This document shows positions 1-7,944 of a DNA stretch of 14,461 nt, one piece after another. The position numbers and the translations under genes were made by a program. Position 1 is the stretch's first letter. Each line of letters starts with the position of its first letter. Source of the DNA: Clostridia bacterium (GTDB lineage: Bacteria; Bacillota; Clostridia; Oscillospirales; CAG-272); NCBI GenBank assembly GCA_017612655.1, contig JAGAFM010000008.1:1-14461 (forward strand), in the 5' to 3' direction. The notes under the pieces are model-generated. The model saw nothing but the letters and a program-made list of their open reading frames with translations. It was not told the DNA's origin and did no database searches.

Positions 1-1028
1 CCGGAACCACCGGAAAGCGTGTGGTGGCGTTCTATACACAGCATGACATTGATATCTGGGAGGAATGCTGCGCAAGAGCGATCGTTGCAGCAGGCGGAGA
101 TGAGAACGATGTCTGCCAGGTCTGTTACGGATATGGTCTCTTTACCGGCGGACCGGGTCTGAACGGCGGTTCCCACAAAGTGGGCTGTCTGACCCTGCCG
201 ATGTCCTCCGGCAACACCGAGCGTCAGATTCAGTTCATGATGGACCTAGGCGCAACCATCCTCTGCTGCACGCCGTCCTATGCCGCGTATATCGGAGAAA
301 CGCTCCGGGAGAAGGGGGTTTCGCCCGACCAGATTCCGCTGAAGGCGGGCATCTTCGGTGCGGAGCCCTGGACGGAAGAAATGCGGAAAGGGATCGAGGC
401 AACTCTCGGGATCAAGGCCTACGATATCTACGGTTTGACCGAAACCTCCGGGCCAGGGGTGGCCTTTGAGTGCGAAGAGCAGACCGGCATGCATATCAAT
501 GAAGACCACTTCCTGGCGGAGATTATCGACCCCGACACAGGCGAAGTGCTCCCGGAAGGATCGAAGGGAGAACTGGTCTTCACTTCGCTGGACAAAGAGG
601 CGTTCCCCCTGCTGAGATACCGGACCCGTGACGTCTGCGTACTCTCCCGGAAGACCTGCTCCTGCGGAAGAACGTTCCTTAAGATGGCGAAGCCCATGGG
701 ACGCACGGACGACATGCTGATTATCCGCGGTGTGAACGTGTTCCCGAGCCAGATCGAGACCGTTCTGCTCAACGAGGGATACGAACCGAACTACCAGATT
801 GTGGTGGATCGGGTGAACAATACGGATACCTTTGACGTGAACGTGGAAATGACGCCCGACAAGTTCTCGGACAATGTCGGTGTCATCCTGACCATGGAGC
901 GCGAACTGTCCGGAGCGCTGAAGACGATGCTGGGAATCAACCCGAAAGTGCATCTGGTCGCGCCGAAGAGCATCATTCGCAGCGAAGGCAAGGCGGTTCG
1001 CGTTATTGACAACCGAAAACTGGTTTGA
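1..1028 (+). CDS. paaK: Phenylacetate-CoA ligase (PaaK family), 5' end missing
   Basis: Adenylate-forming enzyme of the PaaK branch, which activates phenylacetate or a related aryl acid with ATP and CoA in the cytosol. The reading frame is open to the window edge and its first codons read GTTGKR, part of the Ser/Thr/Gly-rich ATP-binding loop, so roughly the N-terminal 90-100 residues lie upstream. Visible family motifs: YGLTETSGPG (the AMP-binding YGxTE motif), LLRYRTRD, a CSCGR cysteine cluster, and GRTDDMLIIRGVNVFPSQIE at the hinge to the C-terminal domain; these are typical PaaK sequences. Sixteen bases separate the stop from the next gene, an ACT-domain protein. In anaerobic bacteria and archaea this pair commonly travels with indolepyruvate:ferredoxin oxidoreductase (iorA/iorB), which turns aromatic 2-oxo acids into aryl-CoA; that neighbour is inferred, not seen. 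Family assignment is firm; the exact aryl substrate is not. The GTG at 21 is an internal codon, not a start. Confidence 0.93.
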   Translation, partial: GTTGKRVVAFYTQHDIDIWEECCARAIVAAGGDENDVCQVCYGYGLFTGGPGLNGGSHKVGCLTLPMSSGNTERQIQFMMDLGATILCCTPSYAAYIGETLREKGVSPDQIPLKAGIFGAEPWTEEMRKGIEATLGIKAYDIYGLTETSGPGVAFECEEQTGMHINEDHFLAEIIDPDTGEVLPEGSKGELVFTSLDKEAFPLLRYRTRDVCVLSRKTCSCGRTFLKMAKPMGRTDDMLIIRGVNVFPSQIETVLLNEGYEPNYQIVVDRVNNTDTFDVNVEMTPDKFSDNVGVILTMERELSGALKTMLGINPKVHLVAPKSIIRSEGKAVRVIDNRKLV

Positions 1029-1030
1029 AC

Positions 1031-1039
1031 GGGGAGGAG
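1031..1039 (+). promoter_or_regulatory. Ribosome binding site deciding the ACT-protein start
   Basis: The sequence GGGGAGGAG ends five bases before the ATG at 1045. It selects that codon over the in-frame ATG at 1006, which lies inside the upstream paaK gene. Confidence 0.8.
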
Positions 1040-1044
1040 ACAAG

Positions 1045-1476
1045 ATGTCGATTAAGCAACTGACGGTGTTTGTGGAAAACAAACCGGGAACCCTGGTAAC
1101 CATTACGGATACTCTGGCGGCCAACAATGTAAACATCCGGGCTCTTTCGCTGGCTGAGACGCAGGACTTTGGCGTTCTTCGCATGATCGTGAACGATCTT
1201 GAAGTGGCCTCCCGGACTCTCTCGGAACAGGGGTTCCTGATTAAGACAACCGAAGTGATCGGAGTTAAGATCGGAGACGATCCAGGCAAACTGACCGCCG
1301 CGCTCCAGGTGCTCAAAGACGCGGGGATCAATATGGAATATCTCTATGCATTCATGGCACGCACCCCGAGGCACGCTTATGTGGTCATCCGGGTGGAAGA
1401 CAACGATCAGGCTGAGGCTGCTCTGGAAGGAGCAGGATTCCACCTGATTACGGAAGAAGATATCAACAAGCTGTAA
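1045..1476 (+). CDS. Tandem ACT-domain protein
   Basis: A 143-residue protein made of two ACT domains and little else: residues about 4-68 (starting KQLTVFVENKPGTLVTITDTL) and about 70-140 (VIGVKIGDDPGKLTAALQVLKDAGINMEY). Each has the ACT signature of a hydrophobic strand, a PG-x-L turn and a helix. ACT domains bind small ligands, usually amino acids, and act as regulatory modules. Stand-alone tandem forms next to PaaK and indolepyruvate oxidoreductase genes are common and are thought to sense aromatic or branched-chain amino acids; that role is inferred from context. The start at 1045 is chosen because of a strong ribosome binding site just upstream and because the protein then begins right at the first ACT strand. 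It is the last gene of its operon and is followed by a strong hairpin. Confidence 0.88.
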   Translation: MSIKQLTVFVENKPGTLVTITDTLAANNVNIRALSLAETQDFGVLRMIVNDLEVASRTLSEQGFLIKTTEVIGVKIGDDPGKLTAALQVLKDAGINMEYLYAFMARTPRHAYVVIRVEDNDQAEAALEGAGFHLITEEDINKL

Positions 1477-1491
1477 AGAATCAGGACGAAC

Positions 1492-1545
1492 AAACCGCCG
1501 GGCAGCAAACGAAACGGAGACCGATTCGTTTGCCGTCCGGCGGTT
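1492..1545. terminator. Bidirectional intrinsic terminator between convergent operons
   Basis: The arms at 1492-1513 and 1524-1545 are complementary over about 22 positions, with one mismatch and one G-U pair, around a loop of about 10 bases. The outer part pairs AAACCGCCGG with CCGGCGGTTT. It lies 15 bases after the ACT gene stop on the plus strand and 15 bases after the ECF S-component stop on the minus strand, so it can serve both. The U tract is short on both strands, so it may also act as a transcript-stabilising 3' hairpin. Confidence 0.8.
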
Positions 1546-1560
1546 TACTATCTTCAGCGG

Positions 1561-2073
1561 TTAGGAACCGCTGCTTTTTGCGATACGAAGAACGCGAATC
1601 AGGAGAAAGGCCAGCCCCAGCCCGACAGCCCCCTGCAGCGCGTTCGGAAGAATGTTCACAGAGGAGGGGATGAGACCGAAGAGGACCGTTTCGAAAAGCA
1701 GATAACCGAAAACCATCCAGAATTCCGCCAGCAATCCGCTGAGGATTTCGGAAACGGTTTCTCCGAATCGCCTGGAAAGAAACCGAAAGCCGAAGCAGGC
1801 GACCAGAGCGAGAACACCCTTAATCAGGAACGTAGCGGGTGCGTAAAGTGCGTATCCGGAGATGAGGTCTGCCAGGGCGGATCCGACTGCCGCCGCCAGA
1901 AAGGCAGAGATGGGCGAACAAACCCAGCCGGAAAGCAGGACGACGCAATCGCCCAGATTCAGATAGCCCTGAAACGGCGAAGGGATACGGATGATCAGAG
2001 TCGCGATACAGGTCAGGGCGGCGAAGAGAGCTGCCATGACCAGCCGCTGAACCGAGTTAATGGAGTGATTCAT
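1561..2073 (-). CDS. ECF transporter S component, substrate unknown
   Basis: A 170-residue integral membrane protein with five to six predicted hydrophobic segments. The N-terminal segment MAALFAALTCIATLIIRIP, then GYLNLGDCVVLLSGW and the AxGSALADLISGYALYAPATFLIKG stretch, match the substrate-binding (S) subunits of energy-coupling factor vitamin importers. Such subunits bind a vitamin or precursor and dock on a shared EcfA-EcfA'-EcfT module encoded elsewhere; none is seen here. The substrate cannot be told from sequence alone. The ATG at 2073 is preferred over one at 2112 because GGGAG lies about 9 bases upstream and the longer form would overlap the glycosyltransferase gene. It starts 22 bases after that gene's stop and is the last gene of the long minus-strand operon, just before the terminator. 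Confidence 0.82.
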   Translation of the reverse strand: MNHSINSVQRLVMAALFAALTCIATLIIRIPSPFQGYLNLGDCVVLLSGWVCSPISAFLAAAVGSALADLISGYALYAPATFLIKGVLALVACFGFRFLSRRFGETVSEILSGLLAEFWMVFGYLLFETVLFGLIPSSVNILPNALQGAVGLGLAFLLIRVLRIAKSSGS

Positions 2074-2095
2074 TTTGCTTTCTCCCAGTAATCTG

Positions 2096-3343
2096 TCAGA
2101 GTTTACGTCCATCCATGGTCACAGAATGCTTAATCGGCTTCCAGACCACCTTGCCGAACAGAGAGGAAATGGCGATCGGAAGGAAGGTGATCGGGAAAAG
2201 CGGGAAGGTGAAGATCGCCAGAATCTTTTTGGCTGTTGAGGTATGGATATGTTTCCATTCGGTAATACAGGGGACGGCACCCAGAAAAACGAGCAGAAGA
2301 TACATCGGGATCAGAACGCCCAGGAGGTGAAGAAGCAGCGAACCGATGGGGAGTCCGCCTGCCGCATAGGCGATAATGAGTGCAATATTACAGATGAGGG
2401 AGAGGGTGGAAAGGAAAAAAGCGGGCAGGTTGTTCATGGTCATGTCATAACAGGAGAACTTGTGCTTTCCCACAAAGATTCCTTTCAGAAGCTGCGTTCC
2501 GTATTTGCGGAACACCTGCAGATATCCCCTTGTCCAGCGCTTTCTCTGATTCCATGACTGGCGGAAACTGGTCGGCTGTTCGTCATAGAGTTCCGCATTC
2601 GGGCAGAAGGCAATCCTTTCTCCGCGCAGAACGGCATCGATCGTAAACTCAATATCTTCGGTCAGGCAGTGGAAGGGCCAGTCGACGAGACGGTCGGCAA
2701 CCGTGCGGTCGAACAGGAACCCGGTTCCGGAAACGGCACAGCTGATGCCGAGCAGATCCCGCGAGTCGTTAAGGTATCTGCTCTCCCGGATAAACCAGAG
2801 AGCGTAACCGGAGCTGACCCAGTTGTCGCCGAAGTTCTTGCTGTTCCGATAGCTGGTAATGATGTGGTTCCCTTCGCTCAGGGTTCGGTTCATTTCCTCC
2901 ACGTAATTCGGGGAGAGGATGTTGTCTGCATCCACAACGATATAGGCGTCGAACCCGTCCGGATAATCCTCGTTGATATGCTGGCGCAGTTCCTTCATGG
3001 CATATCCTTTTCCGATCAGTTCATCATTGAACCGGGAATAGACATGCGCACCGCGGGAAGCGGCGATATCGGCGGTGCGGTCGGTGCAGTTGTCCGCCAG
3101 CACAAAGATGTCGATCAGCTCTGCCGGATAGGTCTGGGCATGAATGCTGTCAATCAGGCCGGAAATGACGACCTCTTCGTTTCTCGCACAGATCAGAACG
3201 GCAATCTTGTTGCGGCCTGCAGGAATCTCCGACTTCTTTCTCTTCCGGAACCAGGGAACCAGAATATAGAAGAACTGGTGCAGGTAGCACAACGTGAAAA
3301 CGACGCCGATAACCAAGTTGAAGATTTCGAGTGTTCGGATCAT
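2096..3343 (-). CDS. Membrane-bound family 2 glycosyltransferase
   Basis: A 415-residue GT2 (GT-A fold) enzyme of the cellulose synthase / poly-GlcNAc synthase / NodC type. One N-terminal membrane segment (residues about 8-30) is followed by the catalytic domain (about 45-285) and three C-terminal membrane segments (about 300-395). The catalytic signature is complete: D84 in LADNCTD, the DxD pair D138/D140 in VVDADN, D230 in LTEDIEF, and QRKRW at 266-270, the Q(Q/R)xRW motif of processive synthases. It therefore probably moves a nucleotide-activated sugar onto a growing glycan or lipid acceptor at the inner face of the membrane. The sugar and product are unknown, and no export partner, deacetylase or c-di-GMP-binding domain is visible nearby. 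Length is normal for Clostridia homologues. The ATG at 3343 has AGAGG about 10 bases upstream. It lies 69 bases after the LRR gene in the same direction. Confidence 0.88.
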   Translation of the reverse strand: MIRTLEIFNLVIGVVFTLCYLHQFFYILVPWFRKRKKSEIPAGRNKIAVLICARNEEVVISGLIDSIHAQTYPAELIDIFVLADNCTDRTADIAASRGAHVYSRFNDELIGKGYAMKELRQHINEDYPDGFDAYIVVDADNILSPNYVEEMNRTLSEGNHIITSYRNSKNFGDNWVSSGYALWFIRESRYLNDSRDLLGISCAVSGTGFLFDRTVADRLVDWPFHCLTEDIEFTIDAVLRGERIAFCPNAELYDEQPTSFRQSWNQRKRWTRGYLQVFRKYGTQLLKGIFVGKHKFSCYDMTMNNLPAFFLSTLSLICNIALIIAYAAGGLPIGSLLLHLLGVLIPMYLLLVFLGAVPCITEWKHIHTSTAKKILAIFTFPLFPITFLPIAISSLFGKVVWKPIKHSVTMDGRKL

Positions 3344-3412
3344 GTCGGTAACGTTCCTCTCAAAAAATGGAAGTGAACCTCAGCGAACGAGGCAACAGTT
3401 GACGGAAAAGAG

Positions 3413-4372
3413 TCAGGGGACGAAAAGAATGTCTGCTCCTGCAAGAGCGTCATTATCTTCCGAAATGTTGATTGCGTTCCACTGCTCTTCTGTCCCGGCG
3501 AACCGGACGGTCTTCAGGGAAACGCAGTCCGCGAAAGCGCCTTCTCCGATTTCTTTCAGGGAACCGGGGAGGGAAACCTCGACAAGAGAGAAGCATTCGG
3601 CAAACGTATAGGGGGCCAGCAGCTCGATTGGACCGGACAGCGAAACGGATTCCAGTGCATAACAGTTATTCCAGGCCCGGGCGCCGATGGATTCGACCGA
3701 TGCGGGGACGGAAAGCGTTTTCAACGCCTTGCAGTTGATAAAGGCTCTCTCTCCGATCCGGGTCAATCCGGAGCCGAAAGAAATCTCTGTGAGTGCCGTG
3801 CAGTTGTAAAAACACCCTTCCGGGAGGGACGCGATCCCGTCGGGGAGAGTAATCGAAAGAAGGGAATCCGCATTCAGGAAGATGTTTTCACGCATGGCTC
3901 TGACGGGGATCCAGTCGAGCAGATCGGGCACCGTCAGATTGCCGTCGGCAAACTTGCTTTTTTCATAGCGGTCCTTGTCGAAAAAGAGCAGCCCGTCTTT
4001 CATTGAAAACCAGGGCACGGCCGAGGAAACGTAGAAAACGGCATTTTCCTTTCCGGCCAGAAGATCGGCGTATTTCTGTCTGCTGGTCGCCAGAAGGTCC
4101 GGTGCATCCTGATAATCTCCGGCAAGCTGGAGTTCCTCGACCGCTTCTTTAAAGTTTCCGGATTCCAGAGCGGTGACGCCCGCCCGATAGTGGTGAGCCG
4201 GGGCGATCACGTTCGGCCCCAGAAAGGCCAGCAGCAGACCGATGGCAACCGCGAGAACCACGAGAAAAATCCAGACCCTGTTTTTGGCAGGCTGTTTTTC
4301 AGAGGAACCATTTTCCCCCGAACCGGGAAAGGGTTCGGAAGGGGTGCCCGTTTCGGCAGTTTGAATCATCAT
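3413..4372 (-). CDS. Membrane-anchored TPR-like / BspA-type leucine-rich-repeat protein
   Basis: A 319-residue protein with three parts. A polar, Glu/Ser/Gly-rich N-terminus (1-30) leads to one strong membrane anchor (about 33-51, VWIFLVVLAVAIGLLLAFL) followed by an outside domain. Residues about 58-105 (HYRAGVTALESGNFKEAVEEL, then AGDYQDAPDLL) look like a TPR-like helical hairpin pair. Residues about 165-300 carry LRR_5 (BspA-like) repeats, each with an LxxIxLPxxLxxIGxxAFxxCxxL pattern. Such repeats bind proteins or surfaces; the partner is unknown. It starts two bases after the mnmG stop, with GGAG at the end of mnmG as the likely ribosome site, so translation is probably coupled. ATG codons at 4372 and 4369 are both possible starts. 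The membrane topology is predicted, not shown. Confidence 0.82.
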   Translation of the reverse strand: MMIQTAETGTPSEPFPGSGENGSSEKQPAKNRVWIFLVVLAVAIGLLLAFLGPNVIAPAHHYRAGVTALESGNFKEAVEELQLAGDYQDAPDLLATSRQKYADLLAGKENAVFYVSSAVPWFSMKDGLLFFDKDRYEKSKFADGNLTVPDLLDWIPVRAMRENIFLNADSLLSITLPDGIASLPEGCFYNCTALTEISFGSGLTRIGERAFINCKALKTLSVPASVESIGARAWNNCYALESVSLSGPIELLAPYTFAECFSLVEVSLPGSLKEIGEGAFADCVSLKTVRFAGTEEQWNAINISEDNDALAGADILFVP

Positions 4373-4374
4373 TG

Positions 4375-6297
4375 TTAAGCTCCATCTTCCGTTCGCAAAG
4401 ATCGTTTTTTCAACCAGACCAGGAGAACGCTGATGTCGGCCGGACTGACTCCGCTGACGCGGGACGCCTGTCCGATGCTGACCGGCTGGAATTTCTGAAG
4501 TTTTTCCGCGGCTTCCAGGCGAAGGCCCTTCAGGGCGGTATAGTCGGTGGGAACCGGCAGCCTTGTGTTTTCCGATTTCCGGAAGCGGCGGACCTCCTCT
4601 TCTTCCTTCCGGATGTATCCCTCATACTTGATGAGAACCTGTGCACAGTCGAAAACGACCTGGGGACAGTCCGGACGGGTTGTGTCAAAGGGCCGGAGCA
4701 TCTCGTAGTTCAGCTGAGGACGGCGTAGAAGTTCATTCAGTCTGATTCCTGTGGAGGGAGGAGCGGTCCCTGCGGATTCACAGAGAGCCCGAAGTCCTTC
4801 GGACGGAGGAAGCGATACCGATTTTGCCCGTTTTACTTCCCGGCGGATCAGTTTCTGCTTTTCCTCGAAAGCGCGGAAACGATCCTCTCCGATCAGACCG
4901 ACCCGGTATCCGATCGGGGTCAGTCTGGCGTCCGCGTTGTCCTGACGCAGAAGGAGCCGGTATTCCGAACGGCTGGTCATGACCCGGTAGGGTTCGGAAG
5001 TGCCCTTGGTAACCAGGTCGTCTATCAGCATGCCGATGTAGGAGGTATCCCTCGTCAGAATGACGGGTTCCTCTCCCTTAATCTGCATCGCTGCGTTGAT
5101 GCCGGCGATCAAGCCCTGAGCAGCCGCTTCTTCATAGCCTGAGGTTCCATTGAACTGACCGGCTCCGAAGAGGCCCGAAATGGTTTTGAATTCCAGGGTC
5201 TGCTTCAGCTGAGTCGGGTCGATGCAGTCATATTCGATCGCATAGGCCGTTCGCATCATTTTGGCGTGTTTCATGCCGGGCAGGGTGGCGAGCATCTTTT
5301 TCTGCACTTCCTCCGGCATGGAGGAGGAGAAGCCTTGAATATAAATCTCTTCCGTTTCTTTTCCCATCGGTTCCAAAAACAGCTGATGACGGGGTTTTTC
5401 GGAAAAGCGGACGACTTTGTCCTCAATGGAAGGGCAGTACCGCGGTCCAACGCCCCGGATGGTCTTCTCCCTGGAGTAAATCGGACTTCTGTCCAGATTG
5501 TCCCGGATCACCCGGTGTGTTTCTTCGTTTGTATAAACGATGTGACAGTCTGCCTGCGGAAGGAGGCGGTAAGCCTCCAGGTCGGTTCGTACGGAAAACG
5601 GGGTCGAATCCGGGTCTCCGGACTGAACTTCCAGCAAAGAAAAGTCAATGGAGGACCGCAGGACGCGGGAAGGCGTGCCGGTCTTGAACCGCATGACTTC
5701 GATTCCTTCCCGAATCAGGGCGTCCGTCAGTTTCGTCGCGGGAAGCATTCCGTCCGGGCCGGAAGGAAAGGACGTTTCCCCCACGATGACTTTTCCGTTC
5801 AGATACGTTCCGGCGCAGATAATACAGGCCTTCACCGACCAGACAGCGCCGTACTGGGTGGTGACAGACGCAATTCTTCGGTTTCCGCTTTCGTCTTTTT
5901 CGCAGCGGAAGTCGGTAACCTCTGCCTGAATTAGGGTCAGGTGAGGGGTCTGTTCGATGGTATGTTTCATCAGAAGACGGTATTTTGCCCGGTCCGCCTG
6001 GACTCTTTTCGAGTGGACGGCGGGTCCCTTGCCTAGATTCAAGATCCGGCTCTGGAGTGTCACCTGATCGGCGGCGTATCCCATTTCGCCGCCGAGAGCG
6101 TCGATCTCGTAGACCAGATGACCCTTGCCGGTTCCGCCGATGGAGGGGTTGCAGGGCATATTTCCGACCGCATCCAGATTGATGGTAAACAGGAGAGTTT
6201 CCAGACCGAGCCGAGCAGCGGCAAGCGCAGCCTCGATTCCTGCGTGACCGGCACCGATTACCGCGACATCGGCACTCCCTGCGACATAGGTTTCCAT
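4375..6297 (-). CDS. mnmG: tRNA uridine-5-carboxymethylaminomethyl(34) synthesis enzyme MnmG
   Basis: FAD-dependent enzyme that, with the GTPase MnmE, adds the aminomethyl or carboxymethylaminomethyl group to carbon 5 of wobble uridine 34 in several tRNAs. It is 640 residues, the usual length. The N-terminal dinucleotide-binding motif VIGAGHAGIEAA is at about 13-24. The family signature around residues 46-72 (NMPCNPSIGGTGKGHLV, EIDALGGEMG) is intact with its conserved C49, and a second conserved cysteine is in GPRYCPSIEDK near residue 290. The C-terminal MnmE/tRNA-binding region ends in GVSPADISVLLVWL, as expected. In many bacteria mnmG lies next to mnmE or rsmG; here it sits between a WG-repeat gene (24 bases upstream) and an LRR gene (2 bases downstream). 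AAAGGA lies about 12 bases before the ATG. Confidence 0.97.
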   Translation of the reverse strand: METYVAGSADVAVIGAGHAGIEAALAAARLGLETLLFTINLDAVGNMPCNPSIGGTGKGHLVYEIDALGGEMGYAADQVTLQSRILNLGKGPAVHSKRVQADRAKYRLLMKHTIEQTPHLTLIQAEVTDFRCEKDESGNRRIASVTTQYGAVWSVKACIICAGTYLNGKVIVGETSFPSGPDGMLPATKLTDALIREGIEVMRFKTGTPSRVLRSSIDFSLLEVQSGDPDSTPFSVRTDLEAYRLLPQADCHIVYTNEETHRVIRDNLDRSPIYSREKTIRGVGPRYCPSIEDKVVRFSEKPRHQLFLEPMGKETEEIYIQGFSSSMPEEVQKKMLATLPGMKHAKMMRTAYAIEYDCIDPTQLKQTLEFKTISGLFGAGQFNGTSGYEEAAAQGLIAGINAAMQIKGEEPVILTRDTSYIGMLIDDLVTKGTSEPYRVMTSRSEYRLLLRQDNADARLTPIGYRVGLIGEDRFRAFEEKQKLIRREVKRAKSVSLPPSEGLRALCESAGTAPPSTGIRLNELLRRPQLNYEMLRPFDTTRPDCPQVVFDCAQVLIKYEGYIRKEEEEVRRFRKSENTRLPVPTDYTALKGLRLEAAEKLQKFQPVSIGQASRVSGVSPADISVLLVWLKKRSLRTEDGA

Positions 6298-6321
6298 AGA
6301 CGTGCGAATTCCTTTTTTGCG

Positions 6322-7944
6322 TTACTTTGTCAGGATCTGAAAGACCTGCCAGCCGGTCGTCGCGTCATAAACCGCGACATTTCCTCCGGACAGATCCGAG
6401 ACATAATCGAATTGCGCGGGGATGATGAACGTTCCGGAAGTGTCAATCATCCCGCAGGCGTTTTCCGTCCCGAGGACGGCGGTTCCGCTGATAAAGGGGT
6501 GCGCGTAGGTATAAATCGGCTGTGCGATCCACTGCCCCTTGTAGTTCATATACCCGTAAAGGCCGGATTCTTCCTGCTGGAGCAGGAGAACTCCGTCAGA
6601 ATAGCCGACGAGAGAATAGCCCGCAGGGAGATTGAAGAAGTTGCCGTTCCGATCCATGAGGGTCGTATAGTCTTTGTCCTTGATGTAATAGTAGAGCTTG
6701 TAGGTATCCAGATTTTCCCGAACGCGGACCCTGGTCCACCCGTGACTGAAGTAATAGGTTCCTAGAGATTCCAGCCCGTTGGTGTCGGGCACCGTCAGCT
6801 CAAACTTCGTCCAAAAGACCTCAGGCCAGACACAGCCGACGGAGTAAATCTCTTCCCCTTTTTCGTTCAGAACGTACATCAGGTTTCCGTCATAAGCGAG
6901 GGCGTATCCGTCGTGAAAATTGTAGGCCTTGGTATATTTCGGATACACAACGATCTGTCCGGATGAGATGCTCTTGTAGCCCCAGTAGCGTCCGGTAAAG
7001 TAGCGCTCCAGATCGCAGGTGGTCTTCCCGTAATCCAGCGGGCTGTCGAATACAACGCCGGGATCCATGCTGGCCGCTTTGTCGTCCTCGTAGTCGCTCG
7101 GATGCATCTTGAAATCGTCTCCGAGCGTGTAATAGGTGTGGACCGGAACGGTTTCGGTCGTGGTCCCGCTGTATTCTCCAGTAGGCATCATTCTGCCTGT
7201 ATATTCATCCTTTGCCAGGACGGGAACGGGGACCTCTTCCTCCACATATTTTGTGGAACAGAACAGAAGATTGCCGTTCTCGTCGCGAAGCGTAGTCAGC
7301 ATGAGCTCGGACTCGTCATAGCGGTCGCGAAGCAGATTACCGTCAGGAGAAAGCAGAGAGAAGGATCCGTCTTTGTTTTCGCGGATGATATAGCCTGCGC
7401 GAAGAAGTACCACAGGACGGTCCGCGGTTTCCGTGATTTCTTCGGAATAGATGCACCCGTGCTCGTATTCCGTGACCTGAATTGCCCGAACTTCGTATTC
7501 CGAGAGCGAGAAGGTGTTCTGAAGTCCGGTCAGTTTCAGTCTTGCAAGAACACAGGTTTCCGAAGAGTAGATTCCGGAATCAAGCTTCCGGTAGGATCCG
7601 CTCAGATCGGAAGGATTCGGAAGAGAGGATGTAAAGCTCCAGGCCGTTACGGCAGGGACGGGTGGAGTCTGCGGAACCTCTTCAGTCGGGGGTTCGGTGG
7701 CCGGATCCGGGGAAGAGGATGCGGATGAATCCTCGGAACCAGGGGATGATTCGGGCTCAGTAGCGGGCTCCGTCACAGGCCCGGGTTCTTCGCTCGATGC
7801 CTGCTCGCGGACTCTGCTGACATTCCGGATATCGTAGACTCCGCGCTGATACAGCACGGCTGCCAAAAGGAAAAAGGCGAACAGAGCCAGCCAGACAACG
7901 ATCTGGACCGTTTTTTTGATTCGGGTTCGCAGGACGCTTCTCAT
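6322..7944 (-). CDS. Membrane-anchored WG-repeat protein
   Basis: A 540-residue protein with a short basic N-terminus and one membrane segment (about 13-31, VQIVVWLALFAFFLLAAVL). A low-complexity linker rich in Pro, Glu, Ser and Thr follows (about 48-97), then a large presumed extracellular domain. The C-terminal part carries WG/KWG-type repeats (GLYGYMNYKGQWIAQPIYTYAHPF, then CGMIDTSGTFIIPAQFDYVSDL, about 455-525); an earlier copy near residue 330-350 (GQIVVYPKYTKAYNFHDGYALAYDGN) is more divergent. WG repeats form beta-rich, propeller-like folds of unknown, probably binding, function. The ATG overlaps the rlmH stop in an ATGA junction, yet the gene has its own GGAGG at 7957-7961, 12 bases upstream. 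The function is unknown; a signal-anchor surface protein is the simplest reading. Confidence 0.82.
   Translation of the reverse strand: MRSVLRTRIKKTVQIVVWLALFAFFLLAAVLYQRGVYDIRNVSRVREQASSEEPGPVTEPATEPESSPGSEDSSASSSPDPATEPPTEEVPQTPPVPAVTAWSFTSSLPNPSDLSGSYRKLDSGIYSSETCVLARLKLTGLQNTFSLSEYEVRAIQVTEYEHGCIYSEEITETADRPVVLLRAGYIIRENKDGSFSLLSPDGNLLRDRYDESELMLTTLRDENGNLLFCSTKYVEEEVPVPVLAKDEYTGRMMPTGEYSGTTTETVPVHTYYTLGDDFKMHPSDYEDDKAASMDPGVVFDSPLDYGKTTCDLERYFTGRYWGYKSISSGQIVVYPKYTKAYNFHDGYALAYDGNLMYVLNEKGEEIYSVGCVWPEVFWTKFELTVPDTNGLESLGTYYFSHGWTRVRVRENLDTYKLYYYIKDKDYTTLMDRNGNFFNLPAGYSLVGYSDGVLLLQQEESGLYGYMNYKGQWIAQPIYTYAHPFISGTAVLGTENACGMIDTSGTFIIPAQFDYVSDLSGGNVAVYDATTGWQVFQILTK

Noticed and set aside
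246..1331. A 361-codon minus-strand frame over paaK and the ACT gene
   Set aside because: It is fully opposite two clearly recognised genes and its translation has no domain pattern.
2074..2112. A 13-codon extension of the ECF S component
   Set aside because: The start at 2073 has a better-placed ribosome site and avoids overlap with the glycosyltransferase gene.
3344..3412. A possible hairpin (CCTC/GAGG) between the LRR and glycosyltransferase genes on the minus strand
   Set aside because: The stem is only four to five pairs and the T run lies about ten bases away, so it is not a convincing terminator.
5266..5934. A 222-codon plus-strand frame inside mnmG
   Set aside because: It is antisense to a complete, well-conserved mnmG and has no promoter or ribosome site.
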